From positions 1,221,001-1,285,000 of the forward strand of contig NZ_CP116341.1 in NCBI RefSeq assembly GCF_033304595.1: a stretch of DNA of 64,000 nt. Direction: 5' to 3'. The translations under genes were made by a program, and so were the position numbers. Positions 6,836-15,331 of the stretch are shown one piece after another (the first letter of the stretch is position 1; each line of letters opens with the position of its first letter). The notes under the pieces are model-generated. The model did not search any database and had not been told where the DNA came from. It saw nothing but the letters and a program-made list of their open reading frames with translations. Origin of the DNA: Sporosarcina jeotgali (lineage in GTDB: Bacteria; Bacillota; Bacilli; Bacillales_A; Planococcaceae).

Positions 6836-9634
6836 TCAGTTACCGTCTGAAGTTGTTGTATCATCCGGTTTGGTTGCAGAAGGTTTCGAAGAACTGGCTG
6901 TATTGGAATTGGAATTATTCGAAGAGTTGCTGCTGACATCACCAGAGTCGTCATCCCCGTTACCATCGCCATTATTTCCTGAGTTATTTCCGTCTGAGCC
7001 ATTTCCGTTATTTCCGGAGTTGTTGCCATTGTTGCCATTGTTGCCGTTATTGTTATTGCCGTTATTGGTATTGCCGTTATTGGTATTGCCATTATTGCCA
7101 TTGTTGCCGTTGTTACCATTGTTATTATTGTTGTTGCTGTTATTTTCTCCGTTACCGGAGCCGTTATTTTGTCCATCATCCACATTGTCCTGATCTGAGT
7201 CGTCTTGATCTTGGTCATCAGGTTCTTCTTCAGGCTTTTCTTCGGTTGCCTGAATCATTAGAGTTGTAGAGGCAGGGGAGCTTACAAGACTGCCTGCTTT
7301 TGCAATAACAGAGAACGTATACGTATGACCAGGTTCAACGTTTCCAAAAGTGAAGGAGTCATCACTTGTTTCAGTAAGTGATTGTGATCCTCCGCCATCT
7401 ACTGAAACAGAAATTGCGAATGTGACATCATCATCAAAATCATCAGAATCAGGTTCATTGTGTTTCCAACTCAATTCGATCTCTTGATTATCCGCGTCAT
7501 ATTCTGCTCTTAAATCAGTAGGTGCTTCCAGTTCCGTTACTTCTTCTGGTTCTTCCTCTACATAGGTACTCTCAGGAAGTGTACCGCGAACAAATAATTC
7601 ATCACTCTTCAGATATAGCGGTGTTGAATGACTAGCTAATTGAAGAGGCTGTGAACCTATTACAATAGGTGCTTCTTCGACTGAGCTTGGTTTTTTAAAT
7701 TTCTTCGGACTGTTGCCAGAAGTAATATCCCGCATCACTTGACGGAAGAGGGACTTCGGCATATCGCGTCCGCCAGGGAATCCGACAATTGGTTCATTCC
7801 GCTTCTCATGTCCGCCCCAAACAGCGATCGTATAATCAGTTGTATATCCGGCAAACCAAGAATCAGGCACGCTATTTTTACCGATATTTAATCTCTTTTT
7901 ATCGTCCGCAGAATAGTTGGTTGTACCAGTTTTTCCTGCGATGTCCATACCAGGGATAGCTGCAGATTTACCAGTCCCCATAGTTAACACATCACGAAGC
8001 ATATCGGTAATCATATATGCAGTAGAATCTTTCATTGCTGAGACAGGATCTGGCGATAAGTTGATTTCCGTTTTTCCATCACGCAAAATGATTTTTTTCA
8101 CCGCATGGGGTGCTGTATAGATTCCTTCGTTTCCGAATGCAGCAAATGCACCAGCCATTTGCTGGGTAGAGACATCATTGCCGCCTCCGCCAATCGCATC
8201 TGATTGGTTCAATTTCTTAATTGGCAGCCCTAATGAATTGGCAAATTCGGCAGCGTTTTTAGAACCGACTTCCTCAAATGTTTTAATCGCTGGAACGTTA
8301 CGCGATTCGTACACGGCTTGTCGCATAGTAATAGGACCTTTGAATCTATCGTCAACATTATTTGCTTTTATGCCTTTTGTTTTTTCATCCACGATAGTTT
8401 GACCGGTCGACCAGTTCAAGTATTCAATGGCTGGACCATAGTCTAAAATTGGTTTGATGGATGAACCTGGCTGTCGTTTTTGGTCACTTGAGTAATTGTG
8501 GTTAAATAATTTGTAATCTCGTCCACCGCCAACAGCAACAATCTCGCCTGTTTTCGTATCGACAACCGTCATACCTGCTTGAATTGTGTCAGATTCGAAG
8601 TTACTGCTATCTGCAAGTGCTTTTTCAACTGCTTCCTGTGCGTTGGGATCGAGAGCCGTTTGAATAGTAACACCATCGGCCTCAATGTCTTTGTAACCGG
8701 CTTTTTGAAGCTCATCCATAGCAATATCAATATATGCTTGGAATTTAATATCCATAGGTTTCTCACGTTTTTCTTCAGGAAGAAGTGAAGCAGTGACTGG
8801 GATTGCTTTTGCTGTATCCATTTCTTCTTTTGTAATCTTGTCATGCTGGTTCATAAGTCTTAATACGATGTCGCGGCGTTTTTGTGCGCGTTCAGGATGT
8901 TTGAATGGATTATAGGCGTTTGGTGATTGGGGCATCCCGGCTAACATCGCCATCTCGGGAAGTTCCAATTCATTTAACTCTTTACCGAAAAAGTATTCAG
9001 AACCCGTACCGAATCCATATTTGTTTCCAGACATTAGAACTTTGTTAAAGTACATTTCAAAAATTTCTTCTTTAGAATAATTTCTTTCAAGTTTAAAGGC
9101 GAGCCATGCTTCTTGGGCTTTTCGCTTCAATGTTTTTTCATTCGTGAAGAAAGAGTTCTTTATAACTTGTTGTGTTAATGTTGACGCGCCCTGCGAGCCG
9201 AAACCGCTTCTAAGGTTAGCTAAGACTGCACCTCCAAGGCGCCATAAGTCAATTCCGTGGTGTTTATAAAAACGGGAATCTTCGGTTGCGAGAATCGCAT
9301 TTTCCAATTCTTTTGGAATTTGGTCGTAAGGTATATATTTACGCTTTTCATTGCCTGTCGTATAGATGACATTGTCGTTTCGGTCTAAAACTTTAGAAGA
9401 AAGCGGATCTTTTAAAAGACTTTCATCTAATTTAGGCGCTGTACTAGCATAGTAAGCAAATAATCCTGCCCCTGCTGCGAAGAATAGCAATCCAATTATG
9501 ACGACTGCTTTAAATATGGTCTTAATGAGACCTTTTTTCTTTTTAGGTTTTTTGTTTTGTTTACGTGATGATTTTTGTTCCGCCTCTGCTTGTTGTCTGC
9601 GTGCGGTCCTTGAATTTGGAGTATTATTATCCAT
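6836..9634 (-). CDS. ponA: Penicillin-binding protein 1A/1B (bifunctional glycosyltransferase/transpeptidase)
   Basis: A 932-residue class A penicillin-binding protein that polymerises and cross-links peptidoglycan outside the membrane. A Lys-rich cytoplasmic tail is followed by a membrane segment (about residues 37-65). The GT51 domain carries E-D-S-R-F-Y-K-H-H-G. The transpeptidase domain has the S-S-I-K active-site tetrad, S-R-N and K-T-G-T. After it comes a fibronectin type III-like domain (about residues 705-800). The last 120 residues or so are low-complexity Asn/Gly/Asp/Ser, encoded by a tandemly repetitive stretch. The start ATG shares one base with the recU stop codon, so the pair is coupled. 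B. subtilis PBP1 has the same layout. Confidence 0.95.
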   Translation of the reverse strand: MDNNTPNSRTARRQQAEAEQKSSRKQNKKPKKKKGLIKTIFKAVVIIGLLFFAAGAGLFAYYASTAPKLDESLLKDPLSSKVLDRNDNVIYTTGNEKRKYIPYDQIPKELENAILATEDSRFYKHHGIDLWRLGGAVLANLRSGFGSQGASTLTQQVIKNSFFTNEKTLKRKAQEAWLAFKLERNYSKEEIFEMYFNKVLMSGNKYGFGTGSEYFFGKELNELELPEMAMLAGMPQSPNAYNPFKHPERAQKRRDIVLRLMNQHDKITKEEMDTAKAIPVTASLLPEEKREKPMDIKFQAYIDIAMDELQKAGYKDIEADGVTIQTALDPNAQEAVEKALADSSNFESDTIQAGMTVVDTKTGEIVAVGGGRDYKLFNHNYSSDQKRQPGSSIKPILDYGPAIEYLNWSTGQTIVDEKTKGIKANNVDDRFKGPITMRQAVYESRNVPAIKTFEEVGSKNAAEFANSLGLPIKKLNQSDAIGGGGNDVSTQQMAGAFAAFGNEGIYTAPHAVKKIILRDGKTEINLSPDPVSAMKDSTAYMITDMLRDVLTMGTGKSAAIPGMDIAGKTGTTNYSADDKKRLNIGKNSVPDSWFAGYTTDYTIAVWGGHEKRNEPIVGFPGGRDMPKSLFRQVMRDITSGNSPKKFKKPSSVEEAPIVIGSQPLQLASHSTPLYLKSDELFVRGTLPESTYVEEEPEEVTELEAPTDLRAEYDADNQEIELSWKHNEPDSDDFDDDVTFAISVSVDGGGSQSLTETSDDSFTFGNVEPGHTYTFSVIAKAGSLVSSPASTTLMIQATEEKPEEEPDDQDQDDSDQDNVDDGQNNGSGNGENNSNNNNNNGNNGNNGNNGNTNNGNTNNGNNNNGNNGNNGNNSGNNGNGSDGNNSGNNGDGNGDDDSGDVSSNSSNNSNSNTASSSKPSATKPDDTTTSDGN
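7005..7145. repeat. Low-complexity Asn/Gly codon repeat inside ponA
   Basis: Short imperfect tandem units of 6-18 bases. Examples are TTGCCATTG repeated side by side near 7021-7045 and a direct repeat of GCCGTTATTGGTATT near 7060-7090. They encode runs of Asn and Gly in the PBP1 tail. The repeats stay in frame, which suggests slippage under selection for an open frame. Confidence 0.85.
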
Positions 9635-10272
9635 TAGGATTCCTGCCTTTCGATTCGTTCGCCGGTTGTTTGTTCAACAATGCCGGTTAAAGCTTGTAAA
9701 TAATCAAGACGCGGTTGATAGCCAGGCTGAATTTCGACTGACATCTCTTCAACTTCGGCAAGTGTAATTGATTTTCTGCCGCCATCGATCATACGCGTCC
9801 ATTTTTCAATGAACTTTTTAAATGGCAATACGAAATAACGATCTAATAGGGAAAATCGTATGATTAAAAATGCAATTCCGCCTTGTTCGTGTACTTGAGA
9901 CATATGGTCAACTTGATGATCATGTATATTTTGTAAAGGAAAAGAAGTTTTATTTTTCGTCTCCTTTGCTTCAAAATCGACATACTTTCCCTGCCACACG
10001 CCATTATAATCCGTTGTGGAGGCAGTTTTAAAATAGGCTTCCGTAATAACTGCCGCACTTCTCGCTGGATAACGGACGTTGACTATTTGGATAGGTACGG
10101 GTTTTTTATGAATGACTGCAATCCCTCTGCTTGTATAATACTCGTTGCTGTCGTTCAATTCATCTTCCAGCGTTTTCCCGCGATTACTGAAAGATAATGA
10201 CGCTGGTTTGGCAACTGCATTCGCTGTAGCAGGTGTATATTTTTTGCCATTCGGATAGCGTATCGCCAACAT
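9634..10272 (-). CDS. recU: Holliday junction resolvase RecU
   Basis: A 212-residue endonuclease-like resolvase that cuts Holliday junctions during recombination and segregation in Firmicutes. The catalytic core is visible as T-T-D-Y-N-G-V-W-Q-G-K followed by D-F-E-A-K-E-T-K (acidic residues plus Lys of the nuclease fold). The ATG at 10272 is chosen because GAGGTG lies just upstream; a GTG at 10278 is possible. It is the first gene of a two-gene operon with ponA, an arrangement conserved in Bacillus. An extended -10 element lies about 25 bases upstream. Confidence 0.95.
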   Translation of the reverse strand: MLAIRYPNGKKYTPATANAVAKPASLSFSNRGKTLEDELNDSNEYYTSRGIAVIHKKPVPIQIVNVRYPARSAAVITEAYFKTASTTDYNGVWQGKYVDFEAKETKNKTSFPLQNIHDHQVDHMSQVHEQGGIAFLIIRFSLLDRYFVLPFKKFIEKWTRMIDGGRKSITLAEVEEMSVEIQPGYQPRLDYLQALTGIVEQTTGERIERQES

Positions 10273-10294
10273 AATCACCTCACATCATCAGTGT

Positions 10295-10303
10295 ATCATA
10301 CCA
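10295..10303 (-). promoter_or_regulatory. Putative extended -10 promoter of recU-ponA
   Basis: On the minus strand TGGTATGAT reads as TG-N plus a -10 hexamer with one mismatch. No good -35 is seen 17 bases upstream; a palindrome (ACGTT-AA-AACGT, 10314-10325) sits there instead. Confidence 0.5.
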
Positions 10304-10366
10304 CAATATTGAGACGTTAAAACGTTGATTAGGTTGCAAATTGAAAAATGACCGTCCTTTCAGAGA

Positions 10367-10380
10367 AGAATACACGTTCG
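10367..10380. promoter_or_regulatory. LexA (DinR)-like box upstream of yppE-mrfA-mrfB
   Basis: AGAATACACGTTCG matches 12 of 14 positions of the B. subtilis LexA consensus CGAACRNRYGTTCG. It lies just upstream of a possible -35 for the repair operon and in the divergent region shared with recU. The core has GAAT rather than GAAC on one arm, so binding is uncertain. Confidence 0.4.
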
Positions 10381-10386
10381 TCAATG

Positions 10387-10416
10387 TTGGAACTGAAAGC
10401 ACTAATTTGATAAACT
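10387..10416 (+). promoter_or_regulatory. Putative sigma-A promoter of yppE-mrfA-mrfB
   Basis: TTGGAA, 18-base spacer, TAAACT preceded by TG-N (extended -10). It is in the right place for yppE, whose start is at 10450. Confidence 0.45.
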
Positions 10417-10449
10417 TAAAATAGAAGCAGTAGAAAGGTGACAAGCAGT

Positions 10450-10827
10450 ATGAGGTTACAGCAGTTAACAGAAAAGTTGCTAGAAGTATGTGATGAATGC
10501 TTAGTTCGGCACAGTGATATGAGGAAAGAAAATCGCGAACCCGACTTTTATACAGAAGTAAAACCATATGCAGACCATTGCCATCAAATGATCGACGAAT
10601 GGGACGAGCTTGTGAAGCAGTGGATTCGCACTAATCGTCCTAAATATGTGAGACCCATTCAAATATCTACATTAAATGATTTAATGAAACAATTTACCGT
10701 ACAGTCTTTTTATCAAAAAACAGGAAAGAAACGGTTTGTTCAATCGATTCAATCTGCAAGCTATACGTTGAATACTGTTCGGATTGCGCTGGAAAAAGAA
10801 AAAGAGGAGGGCGAAGATGCGAACTAA
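10450..10827 (+). CDS. yppE: YppE-like protein (DUF1798)
   Basis: A 125-residue, mainly helical protein of unknown function. The segment N-R-P-K-Y-V-R-P-I-Q-I and the K-K-R-F-V motif further on resemble B. subtilis YppE (R-R-P-K-Y-V, K-K-R-F). The ATG at 10450 has AAAGGTG upstream, and an in-frame GTG at 10438 lies inside that ribosome binding site. It overlaps mrfA by 11 bases, so it is probably translated together with the repair helicase. A role in DNA repair would be inference from that coupling only. Confidence 0.75.
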   Translation: MRLQQLTEKLLEVCDECLVRHSDMRKENREPDFYTEVKPYADHCHQMIDEWDELVKQWIRTNRPKYVRPIQISTLNDLMKQFTVQSFYQKTGKKRFVQSIQSASYTLNTVRIALEKEKEEGEDAN

Positions 10828-13099
10828 CTCGAATCTCCAATCATTTATTGACGACTTGAAACAAGATCCCGATTTTGCAGCCAATGTGAAGCATTATAAA
10901 GTTACCGAGGGAAAAGATGCCACGTATGCGCCATTTCCCGACAAATTGCATGCTTCACTAAAGGAAGCGCTTGCCAGTAAAGGGATTCACCAGTTATACA
11001 GTCATCAGCGGGAAGCATTCGACTTCGCTCAGCAAGGAAAATCATATACTGCGGTCACTCCAACCGCCTCAGGTAAATCACTTTGCTATCATCTGCCAGT
11101 CTTGCAAAGCATCTTAGAGAACGAAGCTGCTCGTGCATTGTATCTATTCCCGACAAAGGCCCTGGCACAAGATCAGTTAGCCGACCTGCATGAACTAATA
11201 GAAGCTAGCGGTGAATCGATTCTGAGTTATACGTATGACGGAGACACAGCACCTGGACTCAGAACGAAAGTTCGTAAGTCTGGGCATATCGTGTTAACAA
11301 ATCCGGACATGCTGCATTCGGGAATTCTGCCTCATCATACAAAGTGGGTATCACTTTTTGAGAACTTGAAGTATATCGTGATTGATGAATTGCATACGTA
11401 TAAGGGAGTGTTTGGGACTCATGTTGCTCATGTGCTAAGACGCTTAAAAAGAATTTGTGCGTATTATGGAAGCAATCCGGTGTTTATTTGTACTTCGGCA
11501 ACAATCGCGAACCCTCAGCAGCTAGCGGAAAATCTGACGAATTCTTCGATGGAACTCATTGCAGAAAACGGAGCGCCTGCGGGGAAGAAGCATTTTTTGT
11601 TTTACAATCCGCCTGTTGTCCATGAAACGTTCGGAATTCGCAGAAGCGCTGTCTTGGAAGTTCGGGATATTGCTTCCCGCCTTTATCGAGAAGGTGTTCA
11701 AACGATCATTTTTGCGAAAAGCAGAGTGCGTGTAGAAATGCTCGTAACGTATATGAAAGAACTCACCAAAAAGAAATTGATGGATGAGACAATTATGGGT
11801 TATCGAGGAGGTTACCTCCCTTCAGAGCGGCGTAAAATTGAAAAGGGACTGCGTGACGGCACGATTAAAACAGTCGTCAGTACAAATGCGCTGGAGCTTG
11901 GAATCGATATTGGCCAATTACAAGCATGTGTGATGACAGGTTACCCGGGAAATATTGCGAGTGCGCTCCAGCAAGCAGGCCGTGCAGGAAGAAGACAAGA
12001 TGATGCGCTCATCATTTATGTTGCGCAGTCCATGGCGCTCGACCAGTACATTATTGAGCATCCTAATTACTTATTAGGCGGATCTCCAGAAGAAGCACAT
12101 ATTCATCCTGACAATATTGTCATTCTGATGGACCATTTAAGGTGTGCATCGTTCGAACTGCCTTTTTCGAAGAACGACCAGTATGCGGAGTTCGATGTCC
12201 AGCAGCTGTTGGAATTTTTAGCGTCCGAAGGGGTACTCGTTTTAGCGGGAGAACACTGGCATTGGATGACGGAACGTTTTCCAGCTAGTGAAGTGAGTCT
12301 GCGTTCCGCTTCCCAAGAAAATGTAGTGATTATCGATAAAACCCGTCCTAAGGAAACGACGGTCATTGGGGAAATGGATCGATTCAGTGCCATGACGCTG
12401 TTGCATGAAGAAGCGATCTATTTACACCAAGGCACGCAATTTCAGGTTGAAATGCTGGATTGGGAAGAAAAGAAAGCATATGTAACAGAAGTGGATGTCG
12501 ACTATTTTACAGATGCCAATTTAGCTGTTGAGCTGAAAGTAATCAGTGAAGATAAAAAACACGAAGATGCATTCCAGACAGTGGCATTTGGTGATTTAGC
12601 TGTTCTTGCCATTCCCACGATATTTAAAAAGATCCGTTTTGATTCTCACGACAATATCGGTTCTGGTCCAATACATTTGCCGGCAGAGGAGCTGCATACA
12701 GCTTCGACATGGCTGTCATTTGATATACCTGAAGGATGGACGGAAGCAGTATTGACTGATGCGATGACGGGTGCAGCGCACGCGGTGCAATCGTTTATTC
12801 CTTTGTTTGTGCAATGCGATAGAACGGATATTCATGTAGTTCCTCAAGTGAAAGCAGTCCATACCGGGAAACCGACATTTTTCATTTACGATAGTTATCC
12901 CGGAGGAATCGGGTTGAGTGAAAAGATGTTTGATCAATGGAATGCATTACTGCGTCAGGCAGCCGCGCATGTTAATTCATGTGAGTGTGAGGCAGGGTGC
13001 CCGATTTGTACAGGTCCGCCCGAATCTGATATGAATTTAAAAACAGGTGCAGCACAACTTTTAAAGAGTTTAGCGGGCGGTGACAGGCGTGTCGTATGA
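10817..13099 (+). CDS. mrfA: DEAD/DEAH-box helicase MrfA (YprA)
   Basis: A 760-residue superfamily 2 helicase. In B. subtilis MrfA (YprA) works with the exonuclease MrfB in repair of mitomycin C lesions. Visible motifs are the Walker A region P-T-A-S-G-K-S, the DExH box I-D-E-L-H-T-Y-K-G, motif III S-A-T, and motif VI Q-Q-A-G-R-A-G-R-R. The C-terminal DUF1998-type region has four cysteines (C-x-C-x3-C-x2-C near 12980) typical of a metal-binding site in this family. The ATG at 10817 has GGAGG at 10806-10810. It overlaps yppE upstream and mrfB downstream. Confidence 0.93.
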   Translation: MRTNSNLQSFIDDLKQDPDFAANVKHYKVTEGKDATYAPFPDKLHASLKEALASKGIHQLYSHQREAFDFAQQGKSYTAVTPTASGKSLCYHLPVLQSILENEAARALYLFPTKALAQDQLADLHELIEASGESILSYTYDGDTAPGLRTKVRKSGHIVLTNPDMLHSGILPHHTKWVSLFENLKYIVIDELHTYKGVFGTHVAHVLRRLKRICAYYGSNPVFICTSATIANPQQLAENLTNSSMELIAENGAPAGKKHFLFYNPPVVHETFGIRRSAVLEVRDIASRLYREGVQTIIFAKSRVRVEMLVTYMKELTKKKLMDETIMGYRGGYLPSERRKIEKGLRDGTIKTVVSTNALELGIDIGQLQACVMTGYPGNIASALQQAGRAGRRQDDALIIYVAQSMALDQYIIEHPNYLLGGSPEEAHIHPDNIVILMDHLRCASFELPFSKNDQYAEFDVQQLLEFLASEGVLVLAGEHWHWMTERFPASEVSLRSASQENVVIIDKTRPKETTVIGEMDRFSAMTLLHEEAIYLHQGTQFQVEMLDWEEKKAYVTEVDVDYFTDANLAVELKVISEDKKHEDAFQTVAFGDLAVLAIPTIFKKIRFDSHDNIGSGPIHLPAEELHTASTWLSFDIPEGWTEAVLTDAMTGAAHAVQSFIPLFVQCDRTDIHVVPQVKAVHTGKPTFFIYDSYPGGIGLSEKMFDQWNALLRQAAAHVNSCECEAGCPICTGPPESDMNLKTGAAQLLKSLAGGDRRVV

Positions 13100-14366
13100 A
13101 CAAAATTTAATGAAGATGAAGGGCATGCTGAAAAAATCGACATCGGAGACTTCGATACAGAAAGAAACTTCGAAGATTGTTCAAGCGTCCTCTCCTAGTT
13201 ACGAATCGAATTGGCTGGCAGCCGGTCTTGAAAAAGAGACCAATCAATACGGGACTGTTTATAAGAAAATTGTGGACTATGACGAAACGTATTCTCATGG
13301 GAACTATCAACTAACTGAATTGACGGCCACGCTGCAAAAATGGAAGAGTTCAGGGGAAAGACATCCGTTAGCACCTGATCCGGATAAACGACTTCTCTTT
13401 TTTGACACAGAAACCACAGGGTTAAAAGGGACCGGTACTCTCATTTTCTTAATTGGTTTAATCGAACAGCATGGAAATGGCTTCAGAATGATTCAATATG
13501 TCCTGCCTGGCCCTGCTCATGAAGCAGCGTTCCTTTATGCAACTGGGTTATGGGAAAAGCCGGTTACACTAGTTATGTATAACGGAAAGAGTTTCGATAT
13601 GCCTCAATTGGATACTAGATGGACAATGAATCGCAACTTACTCCCGCCATTGCCGAAACACGATCAAATAGACTTGCTCCACGGCTCCAGACGTATTTGG
13701 AAACATGAGATGGAGTCGTTCAAACTGCCTGCAGTCGAAGAAGAACAGCTTGGATTTGTACGGGAAGACGATATGCCCGGACACATGGCACCGATCATCT
13801 ATCAAGATGCAGTGAAAAATGGCCGTGCAGAAATGCTGATGAAGATTTTGCTGCATAATGAGTACGATATTTTATCACTCGTTACGTTGTATATCCGTTC
13901 GACAGACCTTCTTTTGCAAGAAGAGTTATCAGGAACTGCAATCAGTCAAACAAATATCGGCAAATGGTATGCTGATTTAAAGTCTCACAGCCGTGCAAGT
14001 GCTGTCTTAGAGCAGGTAATTGAGGAATATGGGACGCAGCACCCAACGACACACTTTCATTTTGGATTTCTTTTAAAAAGGGAAGGGAAATATAGCGAGT
14101 CAATAGATGCTTTTGGTGTGTGTATGACGAAGTCCGCTGGGCGGGAACGAATTATTGCACTTGAAGAAATGGCGAAGCTATATGAGCACAAAAATAAGGA
14201 TTGTACAAAGGCATTGCAACTTTGCGGGGTTGCTAAAGGTCTGCTAGCACGTGATTCATCGCTGACGGGTTCATTTTCTATCCGCATGATTGCAGAATTC
14301 ACAAAACGGGAAATGAGACTGAAAAGAAAATTATTTCCCGGGCAAGCGCAGAAGTCGACAAAATAA
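13089..14366 (+). CDS. mrfB: DnaQ-like exonuclease MrfB (YprB) with TPR-like C-terminus
   Basis: A 425-residue protein with a ribonuclease H-like 3'-5' exonuclease domain. F-F-D-T-E-T-T-G gives the first acidic pair, Y-N-G-K-S-F-D the second, and H-N-E-Y-D the last. The C-terminal third looks like TPR helices. Partner of MrfA in B. subtilis mitomycin repair. The GTG at 13089 gives M-S-Y-E-Q-N-L-M-K-M-K, matching the start of B. subtilis YprB; a GTG at 13080 is the alternative. Both lie inside the mrfA 3' end, so the genes overlap by about 11 bases and are coupled. Confidence 0.9.
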   Translation: MSYEQNLMKMKGMLKKSTSETSIQKETSKIVQASSPSYESNWLAAGLEKETNQYGTVYKKIVDYDETYSHGNYQLTELTATLQKWKSSGERHPLAPDPDKRLLFFDTETTGLKGTGTLIFLIGLIEQHGNGFRMIQYVLPGPAHEAAFLYATGLWEKPVTLVMYNGKSFDMPQLDTRWTMNRNLLPPLPKHDQIDLLHGSRRIWKHEMESFKLPAVEEEQLGFVREDDMPGHMAPIIYQDAVKNGRAEMLMKILLHNEYDILSLVTLYIRSTDLLLQEELSGTAISQTNIGKWYADLKSHSRASAVLEQVIEEYGTQHPTTHFHFGFLLKREGKYSESIDAFGVCMTKSAGRERIIALEEMAKLYEHKNKDCTKALQLCGVAKGLLARDSSLTGSFSIRMIAEFTKREMRLKRKLFPGQAQKSTK

Positions 14367-14387
14367 CACTGTTAAACTTGACGCAAG

Positions 14388-14417
14388 CAGACAGACTTGG
14401 ACAGAATATGCTATACT
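14388..14417 (+). promoter_or_regulatory. Putative sigma-A promoter of gpsB
   Basis: TATACT at 14412-14417 preceded by TG-N (extended -10), with CAGACA 18 bases upstream as a weak -35. gpsB starts 36 bases downstream. Confidence 0.5.
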
Positions 14418-14452
14418 TAGAGCAGTTACCACTGATGGAAGGACGTTGTTGA

Positions 14453-14749
14453 ATGGATATTAAATTGGATTCAAAAACGATTCTTGAAAAAGAGTTTAAA
14501 ACAGGAATGCGCGGTTACAACCAAGAAGAAGTCGATTTGTTTTTAGATAGTGTAATTCATGATTATGAAAGTTTTAAAAAACGGATCGCTGAACTTGAAC
14601 GCGAAAACGGAGAACTTCAGAACGAATTATCTACTGTACAGAAACGCCCGGCATCAAGTGCACCTGGTACAACAAACTTCGACCTGTTAAAACGTATTTC
14701 TAATTTAGAAAAAGCAGTGTTTGGAAGTAAACTTTCAGGAAACGAATAA
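14453..14749 (+). CDS. gpsB: Cell division/elongation regulator GpsB
   Basis: A 98-residue DivIVA-like protein. GpsB shuttles PBP1 between division septum and side wall in B. subtilis, so it is a functional partner of the ponA product nearby. The N-terminal DivIVA domain shows [14 protein letters not shown]. It is followed by a coiled coil (about residues 30-65), a short Pro/Ser/Ala linker and a C-terminal helix [14 protein letters not shown]. The start has AAGGACG upstream. It is followed by a GC-rich hairpin and then rnpB. Confidence 0.95.
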   Translation: MDIKLDSKTILEKEFKTGMRGYNQEEVDLFLDSVIHDYESFKKRIAELERENGELQNELSTVQKRPASSAPGTTNFDLLKRISNLEKAVFGSKLSGNE

Positions 14750-14754
14750 AACGG

Positions 14755-14784
14755 ACCCCGCTTTTCCTTGCGAAAAGCGGGGTT
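14755..14784 (+). terminator. Terminator hairpin after gpsB
   Basis: 12-base perfect stem ACCCCGCTTTTC/GAAAAGCGGGGT with a five-base loop. The following T run is very short (TT, then CTCC), so termination may be partial. The loop and right arm also carry the -35 of rnpB. Confidence 0.7.
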
Positions 14785-14796
14785 CTCCTGTATACT
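14768..14796 (+). promoter_or_regulatory. Sigma-A promoter of rnpB
   Basis: TTGCGA (14768-14773), 17-base spacer, TATACT (14791-14796). Predicted transcription start about 14803-14806, matching the expected 5' end of RNase P RNA. The -35 sits in the loop of the gpsB terminator. Confidence 0.7.
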
Positions 14797-14805
14797 TATC
14801 AAGCC

Positions 14806-15210
14806 ATGACGGAAATTCAGGTAATTGCTGCAGTGCTAGACACTGGAGAGGAAAGTCCATGCTCACACGGTACTGAGATGTCCGTAGTGTTCGTGCCCGG
14901 CCAAAAAATAAGCCGGGGCGCTGTTTACTCAGCTGACGGCGGAAATAATTCCTAAGTCCTTTTAGGATATGGAAGACGTTTCCTGAAAAGTGCCACAGTG
15001 ACGGAGCTGTATCGGAAACGGTACAGGTGGAACGAGGTAAACCCCGCGAGTGAGAAACCCAAATTATGGTAGGGGCGCTCTTCCGAAGGAAATGAACGGA
15101 GGAAGGGACAGACAATCGTCTGTAGATAGATGATTACCACCCTGAGTACGAGGTGTAAACCGTTTGAGTACAAGGGAACAAAACATGGCTTACGAATTTC
15201 CTGATGGTAC
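14806..15210 (+). ncRNA. rnpB: RNase P RNA, type B (Bacillus class)
   Basis: The catalytic RNA that matures tRNA 5' ends. Conserved blocks are plain: GAGGAAAGTCCATGCTC near 14848, GAAACCCAAATT near 15053, and ACAAAACATGGCTTAC near 15178. The P1 helix closes as GGAAATTC (14811-14818) with GAATTTCC (15194-15201). Length about 405 bases, against 401 in B. subtilis. The ends are set by P1 and by comparison with remembered B. subtilis sequence, so they may be off by a few bases. The long open frames on the opposite strand here are shadows. Confidence 0.95.
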
Positions 15211-15226
15211 TTACATGTATACATTC

Positions 15227-15256
15227 ATGCTCTCCTGTATTTATGGAGAGCATTTC
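15227..15256 (+). terminator. Terminator after rnpB
   Basis: Perfect 9-base stem ATGCTCTCC/GGAGAGCAT around a nine-base loop, followed by a short T stretch. Confidence 0.75.
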
Positions 15257-15262
15257 TGCGTT

Positions 15263-15278
15263 AGTAAACAGGTTTACT
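15263..15278. promoter_or_regulatory. Perfect palindrome upstream of rlmL
   Basis: AGTAAAC-AG-GTTTACT, two 7-base arms with a 2-base spacer, between the rnpB terminator and rlmL. Shaped like a dimeric repressor operator; I do not recognise the regulator. Confidence 0.4.
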
Positions 15279-15331
15279 CATATATTGGACGTACATAAGA
15301 GATGAAACAATGGAGAGGAAGTGTGCAATTC

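Noticed and set aside
7005..7145. Possible CRISPR-like repeat array
   Set aside because: Units are short, without unique spacers, and lie inside the ponA reading frame; no cas genes in the window.
6870..7193. 107-residue Leu/Pro-rich frame opposite the ponA tail
   Set aside because: Antisense shadow of the Asn/Gly repeat; composition follows from the repeat and there is no ribosome binding site.
10784..14366. yppE-mrfA-mrfB as a novel defence system
   Set aside because: Helicase plus nuclease resembles a defence module, but the genes match the known mitomycin repair factors YprA and YprB.
14735..15224. Open frames of 126 and 90 residues on the minus strand
   Set aside because: They run antisense through the RNase P RNA gene.
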